A program made the translations under genes and the position numbers. Source: Absidia repens (Eukaryota; Mucoromycota; Mucoromycetes; Mucorales; Cunninghamellaceae). From it: a DNA stretch of 64,000 nt. The stretch is from positions 1,736,001 to 1,800,000 of the forward strand of contig MCGE01000005.1 in assembly GCA_002105175.1 (NCBI GenBank), read 5' to 3'. This document shows positions 1 to 11,492 of this stretch, piece by piece; position 1 is the first letter of the stretch, and each line of letters opens with the position of its first letter. A model generated the notes under the pieces. That model did not search any database and had not been told where the DNA came from. It saw nothing but the letters and a program-made list of their open reading frames with translations.

Positions 1-91
1 AGCTAGGATAAATTAAAAGAAAAAAAAAGTTGAAAGGGATCAATGGTTACAACTATTTTTTTTTTTTTTTTTTTTTTTAAACAAAATTTAG

Positions 92-786
92 GTAAATCTA
101 CGATGCTCAAATTACTGGCCGAAGAAAACAAACCAATAAGTGGATCTGTATTCCGAAATGGCCGCCTTCGTGTTGCTTATTTTACCCAACACCACATCGA
201 TCAATTGGATTTGTCGAAATCAGCCGTGGCATTCATGGCCGAGAAATTCCCTGGAAAAAACGAAGAAGAATACCGTCGCATTTTGGGCTCCTTCGGTATT
301 ACTGGAATGCTTGGCCTACAAGTGATGCGAACTTTATCTGGCGGCCAAAAATCTCGTGTAGCGTTTGCCTGTCTCAGTGCCCAGCGTCCTCATGTGCTTG
401 TACTTGATGAAGTAAGTAATCTAAAACTGATTTCGCTATATTTATGATTTTTTTTTTTTTTTTGTACCTCTCCCAACCCCCAACCCCTCTCTCATCCCCA
501 AAAACAAATTTGTCCAATGTTTATTCATCTGTTTATTATATTCGACCCAATTTAGCCTACAAATCACTTGGATATGGAATCAATGGACGCCTTACAAGAC
601 GCACTGGATAAATTCAACGGTGGTGTAATTATTGTATCTCACGATGAACGTTTTATCACTACTGTTTGTGATGAAATCTGGATTTGTGACAAAGGTGTTC
701 TCAGCAAGTTTAGCGGTACCATCAAGGATTATAAAAGAATGATTTGCCCCAAGAATGGTTCTATCGCTTCTTCAATGACAAACTAG
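92..786 (+). CDS. ABCF-family ATPase (Gcn20/ABCF3-like), 3' end of gene
   Basis: C-terminal nucleotide-binding domain of a soluble, non-transporter ABC protein. Exons 92-411 and 556-786; bases 1-91 are the end of an intron (T-rich, acceptor TTTAG at 87-91) and the rest of the gene lies upstream of the window. Visible motifs in order: end of Walker A (GKSTM, its first Gly codon split by the intron), ABC signature LSGGQ, Walker B ending LVLDE, then PTNHLD across the second intron and the switch histidine in IVSHD. The D-loop PTNHLD after Walker B, and the lack of membrane segments, are typical of ABCF proteins. Gcn20/ABCF3 proteins act with Gcn1 on ribosomes to activate Gcn2; assigning ABCF3 rather than another ABCF is inferred from the C-terminal sequence style only. 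Stop TAG at 784-786, followed by AT-rich 3' flank with AATAAA-like signals near 918. Confidence 0.85.
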
Positions 787-1129
787 CACTATATACCATG
801 ATATTTTTTCTTTTTAGTTTTTTGTACATCTTTTGGCATTAGCTTAACTTCATATTAAGATTGTAGTGTAGTGTATTATAGCGTGGCATTCCATGTCCTA
901 TTTTTTAATATTTTATATAATAAAATTATTATCATACCATGTCACTAGAGCAATTTGCTTATTTGCGCTTTTATTTGAAATTGTTTGATTGATAGGGAAA
1001 GTGGATACTTTATTTGAAAAAAGGCGGGAAGAGGTGATTTTTTTTATGGTATATATTGTACTTTATTAAAGTGACAGTTAGTTTTATATGACATACTATA
1101 AATGAATATATATCTTTTAAATTTGTCAT

Positions 1130-1200
1130 TAAAGTGGGGTTTTTGATGGGATGGGATTACACACTCGCCATACTCCACACTTTGGTGACATTTCCGCAGA
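1130..1200 (+). repeat. Relic similar to the arm of the long-TIR element
   Basis: The run GTGGGGTTTTTGATGGGATG and the following CGCCAT...TGGTG are alignable by eye with the left arm of the 39.7-42.5 kb element near 39918-39985, which reads GTGGGTTTTGATGGGACTGG then CCGCCAT...TGGTGG. Similarity is limited to roughly 70 bp, so this is a decayed or truncated fragment. Confidence 0.45.
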
Positions 1201-1309
1201 GTTTCAGTGATTTTCATTTGATTTTTATTGTTATGTCATATGTAATAAAAACAATGAACTGATATATACATATATCTAGTCAAGCGAAGACTATAATTTT
1301 TTATAGTAA

Positions 1310-2215
1310 AGATTACACTGGTGGTATGGCCTAGGTTCAGTAGTATTGATTGGTATATCAAAACAGCATGTCTCCATTTCATATTATATGATCCAAGACT
1401 GACTAACCAGTCGTTTGGGCTTTAAAGAGGGGGCTGGGGAAGTGAGCAAAAGTGGACAGGGTGGGTGAGGTGATCGATAAGGCGCTCACAAAAGATCAAC
1501 AATAGCGACATTTCTCACTATCATTTGGGTCATAGAATAGCTAGTTAATTAGTTAATTAAGTAGAGTATTTTATTGAAGTATATAGATAGGCACTAAATT
1601 AAAGACGAGATGTTCATTGTCACAAGATATTAAATGGAGCGATCTAATGGAGGTAGTAAGTGGGAGATTAATAAGGAGACTAATGGGAGTTTAGAGGAAT
1701 ATCCATTTCTAATATAAAGACGCGATCACAAAACGATATCTAATATACTGCACAAAGCGTAATAAAGACTGGAAGGATATTTATTACTGAAGCACAAAAA
1801 GCGATCAAAATACTGATCAAACGGGATTGATTGCTAATAAAGAAAACAATTCTATTGTGCAAAACATAAGAAAGACTAATGAGACATATTTCATTCAAAC
1901 AATTAAACAGAGACATATTTTATTCATATATAGAGACAAGCTAACACTAAACTAAACTAAAGAAGTCTCCAAAAGCCAACTAATGTTGCCTCAGTTCCTG
2001 AATTCAAAATGAAAGGGTTTCCCCATGCATGTTGTAATCCCTGAGCTGAAACCCCTTCTAAACTAGTCCTGGCACTAATCTAAGACCACCATAACCCCAG
2101 AGAAGTTAAATGGCAAGGAGAAACGCAGAAAAAGAACGAAAAAATAAAAGTGGGCAGAAGTAACAATTTAAGTGCGCGGGATTCGAAATGATTTCACTGA
2201 ACTGCAGGTCCCGAT
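1310..2215 (-). repeat. Core-bearing repeat, long copy A
   Basis: About 900 bp, reading on the minus strand. It contains the conserved core at 2001-2050 (ATGGGGAAACCC with flanking GATTACAACATGC) and aligns along most of its length with copies at 22640-23230, 33770-34560 and 48960-49850, for example CAATAGCGACATT near 1500 and GTATTGATTGGTA near 1340. On its own strand the order is a GC-rich box (AATCCCGCGCAC, rc of 2165-2180), a pyrimidine-rich stretch, the core, an AATAAA-containing segment and a less conserved tail. No open reading frame of note. Boundaries are approximate. Confidence 0.75.
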
Positions 2216-2435
2216 TTTTTTTTTTTTCATTTTCTATTTCATTTCGATTAAAAAAACCGTTTGGCTCCCAGATGCTTTTCAATGAACAAGATTCTATATC
2301 TTTTCAAATGTAAGACACGATACGAATAGAGGACGACTATATTGAAAGCAGGCTATACTCATTGTATATTCTTCTTGTTTTTAGATTGACGGCGTTCTTA
2401 ACGTAACTAACTATGCGACTTGGCTCTCCCCAGGT

Positions 2436-2469
<34 letters not shown>

Positions 2470-2694
2470 TGAACTATCTACACCTTACGCTGTATGAATT
2501 AAAAAGCGACTATGGTGGAAGTGAAGCTTACTGACAGCCTTTCTCTCTCTCTCTCTCTTTGAACCAGGTTCTATCTATCATTTATGTATTGCTTGAATTT
2601 GTAGCTGAGTCCATGGTTTTGGTATTGGTGCCATATATTGGAATGCATCCTTCTGGGTGAATTTGTTGACAATATTCCATGCGCTCGCAACAGA

Positions 2695-3010
2695 ATGTTT
2701 CAAATCCCGCCCACGTGGAATTTTTATTTTTGCGTATTTTCTTTTTCCTCGTTTGAATTTTTTTGGATCTATGTTGATCTTAGATTAGTATCAAGGCTAG
2801 TTTAGAATAGATTTCAGAACTGGGATTACAAGATGCATGGGGAAACCCTTTCATTTTGGATGTAGGATCTGAAGGCATCATTAGTTAGTTTTTTGGAGCC
2901 TTCATTAGCTTAGTTTAGTATTAGCTTGTCCATAGTTTGTATCTTCATATGAATAAAACATGTCTCTTTTTATTTACTTCAATTAAACGTGTCCCATTAT
3001 TATTTTTTTA
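2695..3010 (+). repeat. Core-bearing repeat, truncated copy facing copy A
   Basis: Starts near CAAATCCCGCCCACGTGG (about 2702), continues through a pyrimidine-rich stretch, CAAGGCTAGTTTAGAA, the core at 2821-2870, then GAATAAAACATGTCTC near 2950. It is the inverse of copy A (1310-2215) and lies about 480 bp from it, so the two form an imperfect inverted pair. Homology stops near 3010-3030. No transposase-like coding is seen between the arms. Confidence 0.75.
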
Positions 3011-3921
3011 TGCCTTCTGCAAACATTTCCTACATTAGTATCATCAGGCTCATTTAAAGCGAGTTGGCTGTCATTGCGCTTCAATATTAGATTTGCCTTT
3101 TGGTCTTTCACCTACCTTGTACAATATATTTAGACCCCATTTTACAAAAATCCCTTTAAAATAGCAATTAGCCATTCCACAGGTCTCATTTTATGCTCCC
3201 TCATGCTCCACCATGAAGTCTCCTTTACATTCAACTCCTTGTTTTTTTAATTTTAATATCTACTAGCATGCATCAACTAACCACCCCCGCCTTGCTCTCA
3301 CCTATTCACCGTTTACTCACATACACACACGTACTTACCGCCGCCTGATATTAAACAATGCCGCTATTGTATCTGTTCTGGGTGTGCCCTCCAAACACTT
3401 GCTCTCTAATTCACTCACCGTAACTATTGCCTCCCCCCCCCATGATCCAGTAGCTAGTTAGTAAATCTTAGATCACTTCCTATCAAAGGTAGTTATATTT
3501 TTGTTCAACCAACTATACAAATAAATATAAATCGTGCTGTGTGTGTGTGTGTGTAATCTTAACTATATAATATTTTGTATTGATTCTAGCATATATATGA
3601 TTACTTGCCCCTCCCTCTCTGAGGTCTAATTATTTGCTGAGAGTTTTGATTACTTGATATGAAGCGCGGTCTTATCGCCATTCTACGAATCATATTAAGC
3701 AAACTAGATTTTGTCACCAGCGTAGTCGGCAATAGACTGAACTCACTCAATATGTCCATCTCATTTTATTTTGTTTTTATTTTATACTGTAAATGAAGAA
3801 GTGCGGTTGACGATGTAAAAGCAAAATGCAAGGGAAAAGGATATATCCTGGTATATCATGCGCGGTAAAAACAACCTATCGTATATATATTTATGAGTTG
3901 TAGTTATATAATAAAACTGTT

Positions 3922-3922
<1 letters not shown>

Positions 3923-3956
<34 letters not shown>
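3923..3956. repeat. Poly(A) tract, 34 nt
   Basis: Uninterrupted run of A in the 3' spacer between the ABCF and Rho GEF genes. Length may be affected by assembly error, as for any long homopolymer. Confidence 0.9.
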
Positions 3957-3958
<2 letters not shown>

Positions 3959-4340
3959 TAAACAAGGCTATATACATAATAAAGGTTATTGATGGCACGT
4001 GTGATATGTATTGGGTCAAAAGGATTTTATTATTGTAGGTAAAAAATGATATGCCGAATGAAAGGAAGGGGGTTTGGAATATTTAAGATATGAGATGAAT
4101 AAGCTAATGACTAGTGGGAATCATTTACAAAAAAAAAAAGCATGGATAGGGGGACTGTGTATACATGTAAAAAATAATGCATTGCAAGGATACAATTGGG
4201 GTAAACTAAATTTAAGAAAGGAAAAAAAAAAAAAAAAGAATGACGATGGTTTGAGAATAAAAAAGGAGTGTGTAAAAAAAAAAAAGAGTAAAAGGAGAGA
4301 AAGAGTGAGGAAGTTGGTTGGGGGAATCTACAAAAAATAT

Positions 4341-7300
4341 CTACCATCCATTTTGCGCGTTCTTGATCTTCAAATAGTCATACAAAGTGTTGCCAGATTC
4401 CTCTTCTCGCAGTTGGACCATGTACACCATACTTGACGTGCGTTCCCGCTCGTTGACCAGTAAAAATGAGATCCGTTTGGCGCCAAGACGTTCGACATTG
4501 TTGCTGTACACAGTAGCGCTAACAAGAGTGTTTGCTGAAGTGGCAGCCACCACCGTGCCTCCAGGCGACGAAGAAGACGAAGTAGCACTATTGGTTCCAT
4601 TGTCGGAGGTGTTTGGTGATGACGATGAGGGACTCGTAGGAGATGCACTACTGCCGCCGGTAGGAATAATTTTGCTGAGGCCACGTTTCTTGTCATGATC
4701 AATTTGAATATGCATACGTCGACTAGGTACTTGCAAGGACACCACCAGCTGTACACTGCCAAAGCTACTCCAGTTCGAGTGTTCATTCTGCACAAATAAC
4801 TTGCATTTGCATTGCATCGCAGGCTGTAAGGTTTGCGGGATCGGGGTGGGTTCCTGGCCAGATTGCATCAATGAACTACTGCGCGTCAGCGTTCGCCCAA
4901 CAGCAGTAGATCCATCCGTTGTTGTTGTCGCTACTGCTGCTACGGACTCTTCGATTTCATCATCATCATACATCATCATTTCCGTTGGTGGGTCCCCTCG
5001 TAATGTTCTTTGTCCATCGTTGGGTTGTCGAGCTGCCATAACTGCCGCATGATGCATCTTTTGAAGCACTTGGTTGAGTTCCGTTGCATCTGAGGATTGT
5101 TCAAAATGGACAAGATACGTTTCCTGCTGCGATCCCATCACCAAACCCAAGCTGACATCAGTGGGTGACGCCAATCGAATCTGCGTCTGAGGAAGCACCC
5201 AAGCATTCAGATAAAGTTCACCTGTAGTTTGCACACGAATAGCAATGCATGATCGGTTCGTAAAGGTTTGACGTACTTCTAGTAAACATTGTCCATCCAC
5301 AGCATACCAAGATTCGTCGTTCCATCTGAAGACTTCACACTGTTGATTGCGGAAGATGACTTGTCGGATTCCATTGGTTTGATTGTTGTAAGGATTTGGC
5401 TAAAAAAAAAAAAATTAATACTAGTTTTTTCAACAAGGAAAAAGGTTTATTCATATTTACTTACACTTCTAGGAGGAGTGGCCAAATCTTCAGGAGACAA
5501 CTGCAATGAGGAGCCAAAAGACTCTTGAGAGCCAGCCACGGGAGATGATCGTATTTGAGATGCACCATCTGGATTAGGTAATGCAGCATTGAATTGAGGT
5601 TTTTGTGGAGGAGGCGTGGGAGGCATGGGTCGTTGAGCTGAGGTGCTGGGAGAAGATGGCGAGGCAACAGCAGCAATAGCAGGTGTATTATTAAAGTTTT
5701 GAGGTAAAGGTTTGGATGTATTCGTAGGCACTGGGGCAGGTGGTTGTGAATGATGATGCGGTGGTCTTGGTCTAGGTTGTTGTTGATGCGGTGGTGGAGG
5801 TCGCTGCTGCTGACTGTGCTGGTGATTGGATGGAGGAGGGCGCTGTTGAGGAGGACGCTGCTGAGGATGTCTTTGTTGAGAATGATAATTTTGAGGAGGT
5901 CTTTGTTGAGGCTGATGATGAGATAAACGTTGATGAGATGGAGGTCGCTGGTGGTGTGGATTATGTTGGACTGGTCTTTGGTGTGGTTGATAATGTTGAG
6001 AAGAGCGTGGCTGGGATTGCTGAGGAGGTGGACGTTGTTGAGACTGATGATGCAGAGACTGGGGATGGGGATGGGGATGGGGATGAGGGGCATTGGGTCT
6101 ATTGGAAGGATGAGATTGAGACGACATTGGTGTTCTTGAAGCACTATGGCCATTTGCTGCTGGACGATGCTGTGTGTTTGCTGCACCATGAGAAGAGCCA
6201 CGTTGCTGGTGTTGTTGTGGTATTGACGATGATGATGTTGACTGCCTTGGGTGCTGATGTTGTAGTTGGTGGGGAAATGATTGTGTGGCCCGATTAGATG
6301 CGTGAGAAGTATTCATTTGCGGTCGAGGATTTTGTGAAGCTGATCCAGCGACTCGGTTGCGTGCAGAAGTCGATCCAGGTAAGGGTTTTGATTCAATGCC
6401 TGAGGAAACTGGTGAGTGTGGATTATAGGGAGGGTTGGATGGTTGAGGACGAATAGAGGAGCCCCGTTGTTTGATATTTTGATGTTCCTTTGATGTAGAT
6501 TGCATAAGAGTGTTGATCTTGGTGTCTTCATGCGCAGCGATATTGATAACAGGTGCCGTAAGATCTTTTGGAGGTGGTATAATATTGCCTTTCATTGCTG
6601 GTTGCGGTTGTGCTGGGACAGTCGGCAAAGATTTCTTACCAACCAAGGAATGTTGATCGGATTTGGGTGTTGGTGCAGCTATTCCATTCAAACCGTTTTC
6701 GTCTTCATTTTCAGATGAATCGGCAGGTGGTGTATTTCTATGAAACGCGCCATTGTCCGATTTGGTGTTCAAGTTAACTCCGTTTTTGTCCGTTTCAGAA
6801 AATCGTACAACGTTCATAAGAGGGATACTTGTTTTGTTGGCATTCTTGGCAGTTGTTGTCAATGGAACACCAGTCCATGCATTCCGTACTTCCCGAGATT
6901 CAGCACGAACCGCCATATTTTTGCTGAGCACTGTGAATTGGAGAGTGTATTCGCCAATGAGTTCACGATCCAACATAAGGGGCTGTACCAAAATGTCATT
7001 GACCGCTAAAGGAGGATAGAGAAGATCGTAACGTCCAGTTGATTCGTCCAATTGTTTACATATCATCAAAATATCTGTCGTCAGTACCATATGAATTCGT
7101 TGGGCAGGGTGATCATTGTTGTCAGCCAAGAGCAAAAAGTCATCTTGTAATACGATTTTTCCTGGTCTTGGTCGCAATTGATAATCCTAAAACAGACAAA
7201 CAAAGGTTAATTATACCGTTCTATACGCCCCATTCTTTGTTTCGTGTTTGGTACTAGCTAGAGCTCGTTTTTGAGAATATCAATACCACCCCCTCCCCTC

Positions 7301-8498
7301 TTGTGAGACTTACCAAATGACTTCCTGTAAATAGATCAATCACATTTTCAGAATCAACGTACTTTTGGAAGGAGACTAAATCCGTTGCAGTTGCTGAGTT
7401 AACCATACGTTGGGGACTTTGTTTGAGGACTGTGTCGATGGTTTGAATGACTTGCTTGAGAGTGTTTTGTTTCGATGAATCAGAAGACTCTAGTAAAGGC
7501 TATAATTTTTTTTGAAAAAAAAAAAAAGTAAATAGAAAGAAAAGAATAAGCGACAGAGAAAGAAGAGAAGAAAAAGGGATAGTATTGATGTACCCTATTT
7601 TTAATTTTTTAAAGTTGTTTGTAAACTTACTGAAAAGATAGACTTGTATAATTTCAAATGATCAAAAGGTGCAGCCAATAAAGTATCGATGGAGTTGAAG
7701 GGTGATGTTGTCGGCAAATGCTATTGATTGAGTCATAAAAAGGAGGAACAGTTTAGACAAAGGGGTTTCACAAATGAAGCCTGACCCAGATTTTTTTCCA
7801 ACGTGTCTTGAATATTTAATATTTGTTACCTTGATGATGTTTTTGATTGATGCGCAGAGTAGGTTTTCATGTTGCTTTTGGACGATGTCATACGATTTCA
7901 AATAATTCATATAAGGTGTTTCTAAAGAGTTTCCCTATGAGGTTTCAAGTATGTTAGTTCCTCAAGTAATATTCATCTTTAACCTCCCACTCCCCTTTTT
8001 CAACCACCCTTATCACACTATACTTCTCTATTTGTTAAACACACCCACCCCTTTTTTCAAGCTCCTTTCCTTACCCAGTCTATAATAATGTCCACAGTTC
8101 TAATATTTTGGCCAGAAGAGTCCAATTTCTATAAATATAATATAAAAAGATATAAGCCTACCGACAATCTATTGCAGACAACTTGAGGTGGTATTTGCTA
8201 ACGTACTTGGTATAAATCTTGATGGTATTTTTCAAGTATTTCGATGGTTGATAACCAGTTTCTGAGGGCCACTTCCTTTTCCCCTGCCAACTTCTATAAA
8301 TGAGAAAAACCTGGCATTAATAAAATTGAGGAATATATATATATATATATATATAATATACACCAGTGTGTATGTGTGTATGTGGCGACTTACCGTGACT
8401 ATGAGATTTAAGAGATCCATGTATTGTTTTTCAACTGTCAAGAGGTGTTGTTTCGACTGATGATCATCCATGGTAGAAGAGAATAGTGCAGAGTTCAT
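4341..8498 (-). CDS. Rho guanine-nucleotide exchange factor (DH-PH) with C-terminal PH/RanBD-like domains
   Basis: Eight exons: 8498-8394, 8293-8207, 8128-8075, 7934-7830, 7720-7631, 7499-7314, 7186-5465, 5399-4341; 1135 aa. The first six exons encode a Dbl-homology domain (about residues 15-209): LLTVEKQYMDLL matches conserved region 1, and PFDHLKLYKSIF followed by PLLES the region-3 helix. A PH domain follows (IVLQDDFLLL to about residue 320). Residues ~340-785 are low complexity, rich in His, Gln and Pro. Two C-terminal segments look like RanBD/WH1-type PH folds (CEVFRWNDESWY... and CKLFVQNE...). Family role: activation of Rho/Cdc42 GTPases for polarity and wall growth; the exact GTPase is not inferable. 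All seven introns lie in phase 0. Start ATG 8496-8498 follows AT-rich leader; an upstream exon cannot be excluded. Confidence 0.85.
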
Positions 8499-10680
8499 TA
8501 TGGGTGCTATGTAATGATAGTGTTAAGGAATGGAGAAATAATAATGTATTGTATGCGGGAAAGAGTGGAGAAGAAGGGTCAGAGGGTGTAAAAAAAAAAA
8601 AAAAAAGTGGTAAACGGGAAAGAAAGAAATGAAAAAAAGGGCTCTCGTGGAAAAGTGTTTATGCGGACTTTTAATGACCACTGTGGTCACCATGCAGCCA
8701 GAAATAGCCCACGCTGTAGGTCGGCAGGCGCTATAAATCAAACATCTTATATGGCAGCTGAAGTATCATATAACCTATAAAGCTGAGCCATACAATTTAT
8801 TATGTATCTAGACTGTCCATTAAGTAACACTCAGTACAACATGAATGCATCTTTGTATTACATTTTCAAATGACGGGATGTGAATTGAATATTCTTTTTC
8901 ATTCCTTTTTGGTAAAATTGAGGTCGACAATGAATGTCACTATCGACCAGTGAAGAATAATGGCATGATAAATAATGCAAATAATAACAATTATTGCAAT
9001 AATATACTACTTATTTTAATATTGGTATATATCGTAAGCTTCTCTTTAGGTGTCTCTTAATAAAAAACATAGGAGCCAACCAAAAAAAAAAAAAAAGGAG
9101 TATCGTACAGTGCAGTATAACAGAAAGAGTAAACTGACTTGATATCGGTCTCCTGTCATACACATTATTTTCCAGTCATGGCTACAGTTACACTTAAAAT
9201 GAGTGATCCCAGGAAAAAAGGAGACAATTATTATTTAAAATCCGTCAAATGGTACCTGGAACGGACCAGCACCTGTAGTGAGTCCATCTGAGCATTTTTT
9301 TAACTTGTGTAACGATAAAGTTCTTGATACCAGATCATGAATGGAATAAATAACCTCTGATTATGGGCATTTTCTTTATCAATAAGCAGTATAATAATGA
9401 GACTGGTACGCAGGCTACTCTAAAGCACTGTACTGATGGGCGCCTGCTGTGGGTAGACATAAAAGGACAATCACCGAATTTTATTTTTAACGAGAAGTCG
9501 AAAAAAGGAGGGGTTAGCCTCAGGAGTGGGATCTGTTAGAGTCAATCCATTTAAAATAAAGAATGACGACCAAGCACATGGGCACAAATGATCGAAAACA
9601 CTTAACGGAATCATCCAGGGGACGACTTCTCACTACATATAGTCGGAAAAAAGGGGCAATAAAAAAAAAGAGAGACAGGGGTGTTGTAAGAAAAATTCGC
9701 ATTAGGTGAATGAATATTGCAGAATACGGAACCATTCAAAAAAGCTGGGAAATGTGCCCCACTTTTTTTAGTACAGTATTTTAAGCTACAGGACCATAAG
9801 GGAGAGGTCAATTTTTCAAATTATAGCGTATCCTTAACAGTGATATATCTTGGGCATTCTTTCTTTGTTTCATCGGCATGACATATACTTACTTCAAATA
9901 TTGTACTATATAAACATAAATTCAGTAAAAATAAAATCCATCATTTAAAGATAATTTGCAGCGATATGTCAAGCTGTATAGATGATATGTACTAGGTCGT
10001 CATATACAAGTATCAATTTGGTACAGTAAAGTTTCGAGAAAAATACCATTGAAACACCGACCATTTGCATGATTCTTCAGTGGCCTCACTTTTATTATTA
10101 CGGTCACTAACAAGCACAATGACAACTTGCTAAAAAAAAAACAAGGAAAATATAAATCGATATTCATCTTTCAAAGGGTCAACTGTGACTAAAGACTTGG
10201 TTTGCGGAGATTGACCAAAACAGGCAAATGACCGGAAACAACCTTTGGCAGCTTTTGCTTTTAACCGATTTGATTGGCTGGCTGATCGCATCCGTTCTCG
10301 TTTCTTGCCTTGTTTAGTAGTAAACAAAAGGTTATTTTTTTTATTGACGCACGTCTAGAAGAAACTATTTGTTTGCCCCTTTTTACGCGTACTGATGAGA
10401 ATATTTTTTTCTTAAAAAAATCTGCACATAGAAACAACCCACAAACCACACATAGAGCACAAACCCATTGAATCGTTTTTTGCCAAACTCCCTTTTCATG
10501 ATAAGGGGTATCACAATGAAAAACAAAAACAAAAAAAAAAACATATATAAACCACGACTGAATTTATATTTTTTTTTTCCAACAAATTCTCTATCATATC
10601 ATACTTCGTCTTTGTTTTCAAAGTTTATACAGCATTTATTTTCAGTTGTAATTTATTGATTTAATTTTTTTCTTTACAAT
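8499..10680. other. Divergent intergenic region upstream of Rho GEF and HMG-box genes
   Basis: 2.2 kb between two divergent start codons, presumably containing both promoters. It has an A17 tract (about 8591-8607), scattered GTACAGT-like words (9107, 9771, 10022) and AT-rich sequence. Short open frames (9520-9811, 10130-10449) have no homopolymer-free, domain-like sequence and no splice context, so I do not call genes. Confidence 0.5.
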
Positions 10681-11492
10681 ATGCGAACTTCAAAGTCCAA
10701 CACTCGAAAATCAACGAAATCCAAGGTACCCCGACCTATCAATTGTTTTTTGGCTTTCCGTTTAGACAAGTATCCAATTATTGCAGCACAATCACCAAAA
10801 CTAAACCACCGAGATATTTCAAAAGTGATTGCGAAATGGTGGAAGGAAGCCTCAGAGGAAGAAAAAAAACCTTACATAGAGATCGCTTTAAAAAAGAAGG
10901 CGGAGCACAAGTCATTGTAAGTTTATTTTTTGTTTTTAAAAAATTATGCACGAACAATGTAATAGAAGATTGACCTTCGTGCTAATATAACACTATTACT
11001 TATTTTAGACATCCAAATTACAAGTATGAGCCTATCAAAAAATCAGACCGTCATGTCAGACCCTATATTCGTAAAGAGGATGCAACTGTACTCCGACGCA
11101 AGGCTCAAGCAAACAAAGAGCTCCTGAAGCATTGGCTTGGTGATGATGAACTTCAATCGGATAATGATAAAGATTTGCCCAATGATACTTCTTCTTGTAA
11201 TTTATCGCAATCACCCTGTTCTATCTCCTCTTCCGTTGATAGCTTATCGCCACAAACCTCTCCTTTGTCTGTCCTTTTCAAAAATGATTTTTGTTTTCCC
11301 ACTCTTCCACTCAACAGTGATAATCATCCCAATTTATACAATCCACTCTTCGATTTTGATCCCAGTTATAATGTATCCCAACCTCTGGCTCTTGATTCAT
11401 GGATGGACATTGACCCTTCATTTTTAAGCACTGCCAATCTCCCCTTCTTTGACTATGATAACTATATAGATCTCCAAACTCTTTCATTATGA
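10681..11492 (+). CDS. HMG-box transcription factor, MATA/mating-type subclass
   Basis: Two exons, 10681-10916 and 11009-11492; 239 aa. HMG box about residues 16-88: RPINCFLAFRLDKY, then LNHRDISKVIAKWW and a HPNYKYEP ending, which is the fungal MATA_HMG type (RPxNxFxxYR..., ...W, HPDYKY) found in mating-type and related regulators. The intron sits in the L codon just before HPNYKY. The C-terminal half is Ser/Asp/Phe-rich with a hydrophobic-acidic end, a plausible activation domain (inferred). Neighbours are a Rho GEF and HPRT; there is no triose-phosphate transporter or RNA helicase, which flank sexM/sexP in Mucorales, so I do not call this the sex locus. Function: DNA-binding regulator, targets unknown. 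The start ATG at 10681 gives a basic N-terminus and follows a T-rich leader. Confidence 0.85.

Larger units (their letters stand above)
787..4340. other. 3.5-kb gene-free spacer between convergent genes, repeat-rich
   Basis: No supportable gene. The spacer separates the 3' ends of the ABCF gene (+) and the Rho GEF gene (-). It holds a relic of the long-TIR element arm (about 1130-1200), two inverted copies of the core-bearing repeat (about 1310-2215 and 2695-3010), a T29 tract (2439-2467), CT and GT microsatellites (about 2543-2558 and 3538-3554) and an A34 tract (3923-3956). The remainder, about 3010-3900, shows no structure I can name. Confidence 0.7.

Noticed and set aside
5791..6297. 168-aa plus-strand frame antisense to the Rho GEF
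   Set aside because: Shadow of the His/Gln/Pro-rich low-complexity exon; the minus-strand frame is supported by splicing and the PH domain.
10681..11492. sexM/sexP mating-type locus
   Set aside because: HMG class fits but flanking genes typical of the Mucorales sex locus are absent in this window.
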